Shown here in pieces: positions 44,005-55,229 of a DNA stretch of 64,000 nucleotides. The translations under genes were made by a program, and so were the position numbers. The notes below the pieces were generated by a model, which was not told where the DNA came from, ran no database searches, and saw only the letters and a program-made list of their open reading frames with translations. The DNA lies in NCBI RefSeq assembly GCF_016808335.1, contig NC_053141.1, forward strand, positions 19,413,756-19,477,755, in the 5' to 3' direction. The DNA comes from Panicum virgatum (lineage: Eukaryota > Streptophyta > Magnoliopsida > Poales > Poaceae). Every line of letters begins with the position of its first letter. The stretch's first letter is position 1.

Positions 44005-45614
44005 GAGTTAAATACACCAGCGGCCCTCGAACTTGTCCTCAGGTGCCACTTAGGTCCACGAACTTGCAAAATCGAAATCTGACACCCTGAACTTGTTAAG
44101 TTGTGCCACTTAGGTCCATAACCCCTGAAGGGGTATGAATATATACAAAGAAGCCCTTCTTTTCTTTCCCCTCCCCTCACCACGCCTCCTCCCCCATCGG
44201 CCACACGCACGCCCTCCTCGCCCCTTCCACCACACCGCTGGCGAGGCCGGCGCGCCCCCTCCGCCCCTCCGCCCCACCGCCGGCGAGCGGCTGGCGCGCA
44301 CCCCTCCTCCCCGCCTCGCTGCGCCGGCCCTCCTCGCTCCCTCTCCTCCACGGCGCACTCCTCCTCCCTCCCTTGCTCGATCCCCTGCGCGGAGCGGCGG
44401 CGGGGCCTCGCTCTGCTCCGCCACTCGCTGCCATCCGCCGCCCCCACACCCGGCCCCAACAAGCCGAATCCGCGCGGGTGGCAGGAGCACGCGGCGTCCG
44501 GCGCGAGCGGCCTGTGTGGGAGCCGCGGCTGGGCGGGCGCGGCAAACGCAGGGCGCAGGGGACCGAGCAAGGGAGGGAGGAGGAGTTTGTGGGCTGCGGG
44601 AGTGGCGGCTGGGCGGGTGCAGCGGGGCGGGGCCTCGCTCCCTCCTCTCTCTCTCTCTCACGATGGCGACCGGATCTGGCTCTGCTCCACCGCTCGCTGC
44701 CATCCGCCGCCCCCGCTCCCGGCGCCACCACGCCGGATGCCGCCGCGGTGCATGTGGGGGCAGCGACCTCCTCCGCCAGCTCCCGCGATGCTCAAGGGCG
44801 CCGAGGCAGGTCGGGCGGAGCAGGAGGCTGCCCTGTGCGCGCATGACGGCGAGGTCACGCGGCTCATGGAGCAGGACCCCGCCCGTGCCGAGCCAGGGCG
44901 CAGTGGTCCGGCCGTGTGCGCGCGCGGCGGCGGCCCGAGCAGGGGCTGCGTTGGCGCGGAGCTAGTCGCGAGTGGTGAGGGCGAAGGAGGGAGGCCTGGC
45001 GCTCGCTCATGGCGGCTGAGACGGGCGGGTGGGCGGGCGAGGTGGAAGGCGAGAGAGTGGGGGAGCTTGGCGACCTCCTACGCGGCCGCGCGGGCAAGGC
45101 CCGCAAGCTCTGTCGCCGCGCGCACGTGGCCTGCGAGTTCCATCTCAGCGGTGGCTCCCGCCATGGACAGCCGAGGGGGGCAAGATCCTGCCGCCGCCAT
45201 GGAGCGGCGAGGCAGGGGGGCGGCCGCGGAGGCCGCGAACTTCAGGGGCGGCGGCGAGTGCGGAGTCCGCGAGCTCCAGGGGTGGTGGCCACGAGCTCCA
45301 GGGGGCGGTGGCGTCCGCGGCGGCCGCGAGCTCTAGTGGAAGGTGAGGAGGCAGGGGACGGCGGCGAGCTCCAAAGAAGCAGGGGAGGCGTGGGGAGAGA
45401 GAAAGAGAGAGAATGGGAGGGAGGGGTGAAGGTAGAAGATAGCAATTTTAGAGGTTTTATTTGCAAAAATTCATGCCACGTGGTGCCATGTCAAGAGGTA
45501 TGGACCTAAGTGGCACAACTTAATAAGTTCAGGGTGTCAAATTTCGATTTTACAAGTTCGTGGACCTAATTGGCACCTGAGGACAAGTTCGAGGGCCACT
45601 GGTGTATTTAACTC
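44005..45614. mobile_element. Pack-MULE-like element
   Basis: Terminal inverted repeats of about 120 bp start GAGTTAAATACACCAG at 44005 and end with the inverse at 45614. A perfect 9-bp TSD TAACGCAAA lies at 43996-44004 and 45615-45623. Nine-base TSD and long termini mark Mutator-like elements. The interior has very high GC and no transposase; open frames run on both strands. I could not identify a parental gene. Confidence 0.92.
44358..44585. repeat. 33-bp inverted repeat inside the Pack-MULE
   Basis: 44358-44390 and 44553-44585 are reverse complements with one mismatch. A separate 35-bp direct repeat (44411-44445 and 44680-44714, two mismatches) overlaps the same area, so the captured DNA has been rearranged and duplicated. 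Confidence 0.88.
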
Positions 45615-45623
45615 TAACGCAAA

Positions 45624-45984
45624 TAGATCTAGCAAATGCTTGGGCTACTGTAGGGACACTATAGAAAGAGAACTCAATCCATTGGTCTGAACGGTAAATC
45701 AGATCCAAAAACACAACGTAGGAGGTAAAACAAAGGAACAAATTCGGAAACAGATCACTGTACATTGTCGAGGTCGATGGCTGTGCGCTGCGGGTTGTGG
45801 GTGCTCCACCGCAACGAGGTTCTCCGGCCCTGGAGGAAACCGTACCCCGGCGATCTCCCTACCTGCTGTCGCCCTTGACCGTGCGCTGCGCCCTTCTTTG
45901 CTGCCATCAGGCTTGGCTGCCATCCGGTCCCGGAGGAGATAGAAGAGATGGGAACATGAGAGGGGAGGGGAAGGGATAGTATGT
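45624..45984. other. CACTA interior between Pack-MULE and LTR element
   Basis: AT-rich first half, then a GC-rich block at 45770-45985 that continues, after the LTR element, into the GC-rich block at 50908. Possibly captured gene sequence; no domain recognised here. Confidence 0.4.
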
Positions 45985-46436
45985 ACGGGTGAAAGGCCCG
46001 TGTTTGGTTTTGGTAATTGAGTGACAACTTAGGTGGACTAATAAGTGTTTATGTTGAGATACACAGGAGATTAGTCCACACAAAGACACTAGTATGAGCA
46101 ACATGTGCCATGGAGGAGAAATGGCTAAGGGTTGATGCTATGCTCATATAGTGTGATCGAGGAGCTCATTGCATATGAGACATGACATGGAGTTATGTGA
46201 CCAAAGTGGAGAAGATCAAGACAAGGCTTGGCTTGATGGACCGGTTGCAATGGAGAAGGGCAAGTCAAGGCTTTCAAGCGAGGGACCGCGAGGCGGTGAA
46301 GTTTGGGCAAGATTTGGCGCCGATGGACCGAGGCAACGGTGAAGAGCGAGCAAGGTCAAGATCGATGGACCAAAGAGGTCATGTGATGATATGGAGTGGA
46401 TCATATCATTCAAAGAAGATCAAGCCAAGTGTTGAC

Positions 46437-48158
46437 ATATGCAAGGTGAAATTGCTTGACATATGCATTCATACTATGCTAAGGACATGATTAGTGCATA
46501 TAGTCATATATAGTGATCATTCATGAAAAATAAAATAATTTTAAATGTTTTATGATGCCACTATTGCTTCTATGATTGATATGATCTAGTGGTAACATAT
46601 GACATGTTCATGAGCTAGTAAACCCAAGTAGTTGATCTAGAAAATGAGCTTTCAAGTGTTTAACTCAACATTGTCAAGATAACCCTTAGAATGAGGTGTG
46701 AAGAAGCTTGTCATTGGTTCAAACCGAGTTGAATTATTTGGGCAAGTAGTCTAGATCAAGTCAAAAAGAAAGAAGCTCATGGAAACAATCAAGTTCAAGA
46801 ATTGGTTATCAATGTCAAATTCAACAAAGTGATCCATCATGATTTTACAAGTGATACTAGATTAAAAAAAAAGGTATATCATTGTATCTCTACAAGTGAT
46901 ATATATGGTCATACAAGTGGTATTCATTCAAGTAGATCTAGTGCAACAATGGTGGTTCCACAAGTGATCCTCAACTTTAAGTGATCAATTCAAATCAAGA
47001 AAGCTACCCTCATCAAGAAGAGCTCAAGATTCAAGTAGATTGACAAACACTTTGACATAGGGGGAGGAGCCCCACTACAAAGTATCAAGGTCAAGGATCC
47101 TACTAGTATCCTACATGTGGCATTTCAAGGTGGTCTTCATGCTTCCACATGTTGTTGTTACAAGTGGTGTCAATTCCAATCAAATTGAAAGTGTCCATCA
47201 AAAATGAAGATTCAAGACTCAACCATCTACCCAAGTCCAACTCTTTGTATCAAACCACAAACGCTTCATATGATTGCCTACAAGGGGTATTCAAGTGGTA
47301 ACCCTATAAGTACAAGAGGTACAACCTCAAGTGGTAGCCATTGATCTTCACATGGCCAATTTCATGTGGTTTCGGCCTTTTTTATGGTCATTGATGACAA
47401 AGGGGGAGAGAAATGAACAAAGATATGAATTATCCTTGGATGACAAAGGGAGAGATGAGATGAGAGTGCGATCATGGACATGGATCAAGAGGAGCAATAT
47501 TGAGGAGGATCAATATTCTTGGACAAGAGGAGCACACAAGTAGGGGGAGCAAGCTCATGAACTTAGTTGTTTGCATTTGATATGTGCATATTTATGTGCT
47601 TGCTTGCATTTGCATAAGTTTTAAAATTTATATATGCATTGCTTGTGTGTGATGTATGCTAGTCATAGAACTTGATTGATGATTTGATAACTAGCATGCA
47701 TAGATTGTAGCTAGACATTTTTTTTTACAAATGAATCAAGAGCCTTGCTAATATTGTTGATCTCATGAGGTATCTTGAGTTTTTGATGAATGTCTAGTTA
47801 CTCATTGATGCTAAGGAATGAACTTCAAGGATGCAACTCAAGTTGGTATCACGCTTCAAAGGTTTATCCTATATACCTTAGCATCACTTAGTAGTGATAA
47901 CAATCCCACAAATTTCATATTTATGCATGTGTGAGTTTAAAACCAAATCTCTTGAGCACACATGTAGGGGGAGTTATCACTACCAAGTTGGATTTTTATG
48001 GTGCTTATCCAATCTTTTACAAGTGGTCTTAATAGTGGATAAGAAACATAAAATCCAAACCAAGTTAGCTATTTACACATGTGTGAAGTGCTAGCTTGGA
48101 ATATGCTTAATTTCCATATCTTTGTAGAGTTGTCATCAATTACCAAAAAGGGGGAGAT
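46437..48158 (+). other. Retained 3' interior with repeated polypurine tracts
   Basis: AT-rich, rich in CAAGTGGT/TCAAG words. GGGGGAG-type tracts occur near 47061, 47404, 47545, 47967 and at 48150 (AAAAAGGGGGAGAT), the last abutting the 3' LTR and therefore the likely plus-strand primer. Confidence 0.75.
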
Positions 48159-50902
48159 TGAAAGGCCCGTGTTTGGTTTTGGTAATTGAGTGACAACTTA
48201 GGTGGACTAATAAGTGTTTATGTTGAGATACACAGGAGATTAGTCCACACAAAGACACTAGTATGAGCAACATGTGCCATGGAGGAGAAATGGCTAAGGG
48301 TTGATGCTATGCTCATATAGTGTGATCGAGGAGCTCATTGCATATGAGACATGACATGGAGTTATGTGACCAAAGTGGAGAAGATCAAGACAAGGCTTGG
48401 CTTGATGGACCGGTTGCAATGAAGAAGGGCAAGTCAAGGCTTTCAAGCGAGGGACCGCGAGGCGGTGAAGTTTGGGCAAGATTTGGCGCCGATGGACCGA
48501 GGCAACGGTGAAGAGCGAGCAAGGTCAAGATCGATGGACCAAAGAGGTCATGTGATGATATGGAGTGGATCATATCATTCAAAGAAGATCAAGCCAAGTG
48601 TTGACTCATGATGATGATCAAAAGGCTTGATGGAGTTTGGTGCTTGTGTGGCATCAACATTTGGGAAGATGAAACGGAATGCGCAAGGCAAAGGTATGAC
48701 TTGTAGGGCATTTCATTTCACCGGTCAAAGGTTGTGTAGAGAAGTGCATGACCGGATTTAGGATAGATGGCCGTACTATCAAGAGAGGCAAACTTGTTTG
48801 CATATCGGTCATCTAGTGCCACTTGAGCGATCTAACATTGCGATGTTGCTAGGATCGAGTGGCGTGGTGAGATCAAGTGAAAATCCTTTGAAAATGATTG
48901 TGAAATGCTAACACACATGCACATGGTGTTGTTCACGTGGTGGTGTTGGCACATTTGCAAAGGAGAAAGAGTTGGAGTTGATGTTGATCAACTTTGGGAA
49001 GCAAGAAAGGTTTTTCGGTTTTCTCCGGAAATTAGGTGGTCTCTTGGAGTGGAATACTACTTTTATCCATTGTGTTTTGGATCAAGTATTCAGTTGGGTT
49101 GTGTAGCCCTCTGAATTAGCTTTCCATAGAGTCCAAGATCACCTAATTTGGACATCGGAGCTAAGAGTTATGGCCGTTTTACCGAGGTACATTTCTGCTG
49201 AAAATATACCTGCGGACGGTCCGCTCAAGGGGGGGGCGGACGGTCCGCCGTTATATCGGATGAGCTCGAACAGAACCGTTTTTGGCTCTGTTGGTGGTCC
49301 AAAATGAACTGCGGACCGTCCGGTCCATGGGGGCGGACGGTCCGCCTTTAAAAGCTGAAACGGGCGCAGAAACTTGGTAGTTCTGTCTAGGGTGTCCAAA
49401 ATGAACTGCGGACCGTCCGGTCCTTGGGGGTGGACGGTCCGCCTCCTACTGAAAATTCTGGGACAGAAACACTGCGGTTTCTGTGTGTGCTCACGTTTTG
49501 AACTGCGGACAGTCCGCCCCTGGGGAGCGGACAGTCCGCCGGTAACTTCCAGATTTAGTCAGAGACGTTTGCAAATCGGTTGGTTCGAAGTTTTGAACCG
49601 CGGACAGTCCGCCCCAGGGGCGCGGACAGTCCGCCCGGGGCTCTAACGGTCGACTCTGACACAATCATTGCAGATCTAGCCGTTGGTTTTGAATGGCGGA
49701 CAGTCCGGTTTTTGTGAGGCGGACAGTCCGCGAAAACTCTGTTTTCACGGGTTTTGAGTGTAACGGCTAGTTTGGGGCCTCCCTCTATAAATAGAGGGTG
49801 TGGCCGGCCATTTGAGATGGCTGAGCACCTTGGGGACTTGGTGTCCATGTGTGAGAGTGCTCGAGAGCCCTCTACTCACTCTAACTTGATAGTAATCATC
49901 CGATCGAGTGAGAGAGCGATTCTAGTGCGATTGCTTTGAGAGTTTGCATCGAGTGGCACTAGGTGATCGTGTTGCAAGCCGGTGTGCTTGTTACTCTTGG
50001 AGGTTGCCACCTCCTAGACGGCTTGGTGGCAAGAGGCTCCGTTGAAGCCCGCAAGAAGATTGTGCGGTGCTCCGGAGAAGAGATTGTGAGGGTTATTGTG
50101 CTCACCCCGCGGGAGCCGCGAAGAGCAACTCTAGTTGAGCGAGACGTGAAGAGCAACAAGTGGTCCGGCCGGATCATGTGCTAGAGCTCGGTGTGAGCAC
50201 TCCACGTGGGAGAGTGTGACTTGAGAGTCACCACTAGCAAGAGGATCGGCGGCAACCTTGGAGCTTGTCTCAACGGGGATTAGCTTGGTGGCAACCAAGT
50301 GAACCTCGGGATAAAAATCACCGTGTCATTTTTGTCTACTCTTCTCGGTGGTTTGCTTTCTCCTAATCACAAGCCTTGTATTTACATTCATCTATATCTT
50401 GTGCTTGTGTAGTTGCTCTCTAGTGTTTAGTTAGCTTGTGTGGCTTGCTAATCATCTTCTTGCTTGTGTAGCTAGAAGTAGAGATCCTAGTGTAACTAGT
50501 TAGCTTGTGTAGCTTAATTAGTTGCTCTTGCTTAGATTGTGTAGCTAAGCAAGTTGAGCTCTTGGATTTGGATTGTGTATCCTTGTCCTTGAGCATCTAG
50601 TGAGCTTAGGTTGTCTTTGTGCTTTTGCTCATTAGAATTGTGTAGGAGCTCCCCCGGTTTGTGAAGTACTAGTGCTTAGGCTTGTGTGACTTGACATTAG
50701 AATTGTTAGGAGAGCTCTTACTAGCTTGGCACTCCATTTGCTTTGTGTAGGACCTTTTTGGAGGAGCCTTAGAGTTATAGTTAGAGGGGTGAAGTCTTGG
50801 CTAAGCGAATAGTTTCATTTCCGCATTTGTTTCGGTTAGCCGGCGCAATTAGTTTTAGAAAGGACTATTCACCCCCCTCTAGTCCGCCATCTCGACCCTA
50901 CA
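48159..50902 (+). repeat. 3' LTR (2744 bp) of the young LTR element
   Basis: TGAAAGG...CCTACA. U3 contains the GCGGAC-GTCCGC palindrome array (49210-49735). The TATA box (TATAAAT, about 49786-49792) lies 50 bases downstream of it. U5 has TTAGCTTGTGTAG repeats. Confidence 0.92.
49210..49735 (+). promoter_or_regulatory. U3 array of GCGGACNGTCCGC palindromes
   Basis: Pairs of GCGGACGGTCCGC or GCGGACAGTCCGC, 15-25 bases apart, repeat every 70-100 bases, about six pairs, up to about 50 bases before the TATA box. Layout parallels the CCGGTTAAACCG arrays of the other Copia LTRs although the word is different. Confidence 0.8.
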
Positions 50903-50907
50903 ACGGG

Positions 50908-51134
50908 GCCAGAGCCGGAGCTGCCTGTCGCGCCGGGACGTCGGCAGCCGCGGCACGCCGCCTCCTACACGTGCGCTGGCGGGCGAGCCTTGGCCCCAGC
51001 GCCGCGCCACTGCCAGAGCCGCGCAGGAGCTTGCTGTCGCCCCCACTCCGAGCCGCACCCCAGATCCGGCGGGGAGGCGGGCCGGGGGAGGGAGGGGGCG
51101 GTCGATGGGGGGGAGGGCCCCAGATCCACCCCAC
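50908..51134. other. GC-rich captured sequence in CACTA
   Basis: GC-rich, with overlapping Pro/Arg/Gly-rich frames on both strands. It directly adjoins the F-box/LRR-like fragment and may be its intron or flank. No domain recognised. Confidence 0.4.
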
Positions 51135-51386
51135 CTCGGCTGCCGCGGCATCCCCGAGATAGACCCCATTGGAGAGGTCGAGGTTGGCGAGGTCCGGGCA
51201 GGCCCCCAGAGCGAGAGAGGTCAAGGGCGTGGAGGGATGATCCGGAGGGGACATGCGCACAGCGGAAAGGTCGAGGCGTGAGGTGGACGGGTAGCGAGCG
51301 AGCGCGGCGGGGAGGAGGTCGGCGCGGAGCGGGCGGAGGAGGCAGCTGTGGGAGGCGGAGGAGGCGAGGGCGAAGGACTTGAGCGC
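51135..51386 (-). pseudogene. F-box/LRR-repeat protein fragment captured in CACTA
   Basis: One open frame of 84 codons on the - strand: ALKSFALASSASHSCLLRPL, then RADLLPAALARYPSTSRLDL and, after a variable part, CPDLANLDLSNGVYLGDAA. The LRADLLPAALARYPS / SRLDLS pattern is that of the region between F-box and first leucine-rich repeats of plant FBL3-type proteins. There is no start or F-box in view and no continuation, so this is a fragment. Family call from memory of the pattern. Confidence 0.6.
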
Positions 51387-51483
51387 AGCGCAGGGAGAGG
51401 ATAAGGGCGGACTTGAGATCCAACTCCAAAGAATTCAATTCTTTTTCCGGGTCCGGGTCTCCAACTCAAGTAACAGGCATGAG

Positions 51484-52095
51484 TTGAAGTCCGTTACTAA
51501 TGTTATTGGTAACGGACTTTATTGCTGCTTGTTACTATTGTGTTCATGGTTGGAAATAGCCTGCTATAGCCTCACTATAGCCCGCTAATAGCTTTTTAGG
51601 AGATCTACCGCTACGCTATACAATATTTGTCCGCTATATCCGCTAAAGGAGGTTTTATGAGATTTAGCCATGCTAAATGTCCGCTAAATAGGTTTTTGTG
51701 AGACTTAGCAGCGCAAAATGTCAATTGGGTACTGTTGGGTAGTTAAGAGACGTGTTAGACTCAAATTTTAGGTGTTAGACCAACGATACTTATAATTTGT
51801 ATGAAATTATTTATTATTTTATCATTCAGCTAAATGATTTAGCTTTCGCTATAGCCCGCTATAGCTTCGCTATAGCTATTCTATAGCTTTTAGAGAAGAT
51901 TACCGCTAAACTTCATAGCCCGCTATTTCCAACCTTGATTGTGTTGTTATTGGTAATGGACATTATTGTTGTCGAAGCTGAACTGTGGTCGGAAGGCCTT
52001 ATTAGTAACGGGCTTCAATGAAGGCCGTTACCTTTAAAGTTTTAGGTAACGGGTCACATAGGTCCGTTACTAATGTCGTGTTACTTATTTTAGAT
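51484..52095. repeat. CACTA right subterminal repeat array
   Basis: GTCCGTTACTAA, GGTAACGGAC and GGCCGTTACC words at 51484-51535 and 51945-52090, mirroring the left end. Split by the hAT MITE at 51545-51937. Confidence 0.87.
51545..51937. mobile_element. hAT-type MITE
   Basis: Ends CATGGTTGGAAATAGC and GCTATTTCCAACCTTG are inverted repeats; perfect 8-bp TSD ATTGTGTT at 51537-51544 and 51938-51945. The 393-bp interior is full of CTATAGC/CCGCTAT words. Inserted in the CACTA right subterminal array. Confidence 0.94.
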
Positions 52096-52110
52096 TTTCA
52101 CGTAGTGTAC

Positions 52111-53229
52111 CTATGTATGGTTTAATTGTCGTTAATCTACCACCGGGCGGATTTTATGGACCCACGTGGCAGTAGCACCACATGATTTCCGGTACTGCTT
52201 TTATACCACTGCCTTTTGCCTCCTACTGTGCCCCGGCCCCCGAGGTGGTAGGACCAATACAGGCAGCTAGCCATGAGTGGAAAACCACCTTTCCAGGCAG
52301 CGAGCGACCGGGCACTCCGGCAGTCGAATCCAGGCCAGGGAATGTAGTAGGAAGATCCACCATCCATGCATGTATCTATCAATCCATTTAACAAAGAGTG
52401 TTCCATGGATCCCATCATCTGTCAAAGAAGGTTAATCAACCTTCCTCCTCGTAGGTTAACAGCAGAGCGTGTCATCCAACCGCTCAAACAGTCGGCAACA
52501 CATGGCAGAAAATCCAACGGAAGCATCAGTAGCATACTTAGGTCAGTCAAAGTTTTATGGATACAGATATCTAGGCCGAGAACTAGGTAATCGTGACAAA
52601 TAAATTTCATGATGATGAAACTCTCCTCACATCTCATAAAATTTCATTCTTCTTTCTTCTTGTGGCAAATTGATTATATTTAATGTTATGATTTTTTTCG
52701 TGAAATTTCCACTAAAATTAGTCTAAGAGTAGCATGTGGTGTACCGTGTACTAGCATAGCAGAGTGGTCCGGAGAAGGTGAAGGTCACAGGTCAGGTCAT
52801 CGGAGGGAGCAGAGATCTCGTGGAACGAAGCATAGGTGGGGGTGGGGGACTCCATGCCCTGGCCTCCGGGCGGCTCCAGCTCCGTCACGGCGCTGCTGCT
52901 CTGGTGCAGGGATGGCCGGATGGTTCACGGGACGTCGTTGTCGCCTGTCGGCCACGCCCTTTATTCCCTTGTCTCCAACCGCTTCTGCTCGGGCCTCGTG
53001 AATCGTGATCGGCTGATCGCGTCCGCGCTGCCCCGCCACCGGCGGCCGCCTCCCCGGCGTTCCGTCCGCGCAGCATCAACATGGGTCGTCTCGTCGGCCA
53101 GTCAACCAGCCGCAGTGGTCGCGTGTACACATTTGTGGGTGGAGTACGGCGAGAGCAACGCGTCCATGACAAAGATTTTTTTTTAATCTAGGCTGCTGTG
53201 CTGTTCTTTTTGCAGTACGACTTTGAATC
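52111..53229. other. Intergenic sequence, no supportable gene
   Basis: Contains a GC-rich stretch at 52790-53160 with a 116-codon + frame and a 95-codon - frame, neither with a recognisable domain. Possibly an old gene fragment. Confidence 0.4.
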
Positions 53230-53571
53230 GGCGCGTTTAGTTCCCAAAAATTTTCACCCAAAAATTTTCACCTCCCCTTTAAACACATGTATGAAGCATT
53301 AAATGTAATTAAATAACAAAATTAATTACACAGTTTGGATGTACATGGCGAGACGAATCTTTTAAGTCTAATTAGTGCATGATTAGCCATAAGTGCTACA
53401 GTAACCCACATGTGCTAATGACGCGGTCAAAGGCCTCAAAAGATTCGTCTCGTGATTTCCAAGTGAGTTTTGAAATTAGTTTTTTAATTAGTGTCCGAAA
53501 AGTCTTCCCGACATCCGGTCAAAGTGCTAATTTGACATCCAAAAATTTTTGGATGGGGAACTAAACGCGCC
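53230..53571. mobile_element. MITE with GGCGCGTTTAGTTCCC termini
   Basis: 53230-53245 and 53556-53571 are perfect 16-bp inverted repeats. The interior contains the GACGAATCTTTTAAG ... AAAGATTCGTCTCG inverted motif common in grass MITEs. TSD not resolved, so the superfamily is left open. Confidence 0.85.
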
Positions 53572-55229
53572 CATAGTTTGGAATTTGGATACGCGGTTGC
53601 GAATGAAGTTTGTGGAACGCGGTATGTCGGTTTTGGTTGGGCTACCTAGCTGAGATCAGAGGATGGATGAGATTTCCTCATGGTATCTCTTCAATAAAAA
53701 AAAAGAGATTTTCTTGTGGTGGACCAATAAGCTTTTAGCTATAATGTAGCTTCGAAGAAACTGAGATTTTATATAAAAAATATACTTGGAGATATACTTT
53801 TGATTATCGATTTCTCTTAACAGCTGTTTAAGTGGTTTAGAATTCAGAATTAGAAATTAATTCTAATACCAATCGGTATTTGCCATAGCCATGCTCCCTC
53901 GCCCTCAATACTCCTACATCCATCTCCGCTCTCTCGACCTAGCCTTCGACGCCTCCTTTTCTCTTTCTCGCTGCTAGCCCTTTCCACTTCTTCCTCGGCA
54001 CCTGCAGCTCCTTATTCTTCTTCATCGCTCCATGTGCGTTGTTTCCCAACTCACGGCTTTGGCCATGGCCACGCTTTTCACCATCACTATGGCCAAGGCC
54101 CCAAGCGCCACCTTGATACCCACCCCCATGGGAAACCCCTCCATCGGTCTCGAAGCCGATGTCTATGCCTACCCTAGCCCTACCATGCCTCCTGTAGTCT
54201 CGACACCACGCCTGCTACGGTTCGTGCACGACAATGGTAGGGAGAGGTCGTCGTGCTTGCAATTGGAATACTATTATGGCTGTCATGCCGAACAGATGCC
54301 AATCGAATTTGGCTACTTTCTAAAATTTGAAATGCTAATAGTCATCCATACATCTTTTCAATTTGAATGGTGGGCTATTTCAGTACTATAGCATCCTTCA
54401 ATATCTTTTTCGCGAACATGCCTGAGCACGTATTTCATTAAGAAAAAACACACCCTTCAATATCCACATCCAAACTGAGTGCTCTATAATAATCAACAAA
54501 ATAGAAATATATTTGTATACACACCTTAACAAGGATATGAAGTATAAGAATCAACAGAATAAAAATATATTTGTATACACACCTTATTTAACGCGGCCAC
54601 GACATCACAATGGCTAATCAATCGTGTTAGGATCCTTCCGCTTAGTTGCTAGCTAGGGTATAACATGTTTAGTTACTTCTCATGGGAGTCCAGTCATGAA
54701 TGGAAGGCTAGCACAACTTGTATACAGGATGGACCAAGACTCACATATCGATGGTACAGTAGGACAAAAAAAATTAAGTGGAAATTTACCACTTTAGAAA
54801 TCAGTTAATAATAGGTAGGGGAGATCATGATAGAAGATGTATCGATCCGGTGCATAAATAATAGGTAGGGAGATCATGATAGAAGATGTATCGATCTGGT
54901 GCATAATTATACTCTTCAGGCAAATCAAGAAATTGTACAACGAGGACAACTTGATTCTACGTTTCAATTAGCAAGATTTTTTAGGCTGTGTGCCGTTTAG
55001 GCAGAGGTCGGAAAAATTTAAAAATAATGTATCACCTTGATGTATTGTGCTTGAAATTAATAAAATTTCCCTTTCAAAAAAAAGCAGCTAAGGTAGATAT
55101 GAGCAAATCAGCCCTGACTCAACAGGGGCTTTTAAAATCCAATCCGACTGAATAATTGTTCTATTTATTGTTTAACGGAAAAAGGAGAAAAGGTTGGCGT
55201 GATCCCATCATGGCCCCGGTCCTACATTG
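53572..55229. other. Intergenic, AT-rich; one weak ORF
   Basis: A 119-codon + frame at 54032-54391 follows a pyrimidine-rich stretch and begins with a hydrophobic segment (LTALAMATLFTITMA), but has no recognised domain and no supporting neighbour signals. I do not call it a gene. Confidence 0.4.
54488..54905. repeat. Short local duplications
   Basis: AAATATATTTGTATACACAC plus CTTA occurs twice (about 54505 and 54560). A unit of about 48 bases, with GGGAGATCATGATAGAAGAT, is tandemly duplicated at about 54815-54905. Confidence 0.8.

Larger units (their letters stand above)
45990..50902 (+). mobile_element. Young, internally deleted SIRE-like LTR element
   Basis: The 5' LTR begins TGAAAGGCCCG at 45990 but stops after 447 bases at 46436. 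A 1.7-kb 3' untranslated interior follows, then a complete 3' LTR 48159-50902 ending CCCTACA. The TSD ACGGG (45985-45989 and 50903-50907) is perfect. The two LTR copies differ at one base over 447. No coding sequence remains. Several AGGGGGAG tracts in the interior and an LTR end similar to the Copia LTRs (TTCACCCCCCTCT) place it near SIRE elements. Confidence 0.93.
40344..52107. mobile_element. CACTA (En/Spm-type) element, non-autonomous, with nested insertions
   Basis: Starts CACTACGTGAGAA at 40344 and ends with TTCTCACG-type inverse TTTTCACGTAGTG at 52107. It is flanked by the 3-bp TSD TAC at 40341-40343 and 52108-52110. Both ends carry dense subterminal GTAACGGGC/GCCCGTTAC words. No CACTA transposase is seen in its 11.8 kb. 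About 8.4 kb of it is later insertions (41344-42837, 44005-45614, 45990-50902, 51545-51937). Confidence 0.93.

Noticed and set aside
44110..45509. Several 150-276 aa frames on both strands
   Set aside because: Lie inside the Pack-MULE, some run into its terminal repeats, and are low complexity; not counted as genes.
49210..49735. Centromeric or other satellite DNA
   Set aside because: The array is confined to one LTR U3 with spacing tied to its TATA box.
54032..54391. 119-codon frame with a hydrophobic start
   Set aside because: No recognised domain, no clear promoter, weak composition; kept only as a note in the intergenic entry.
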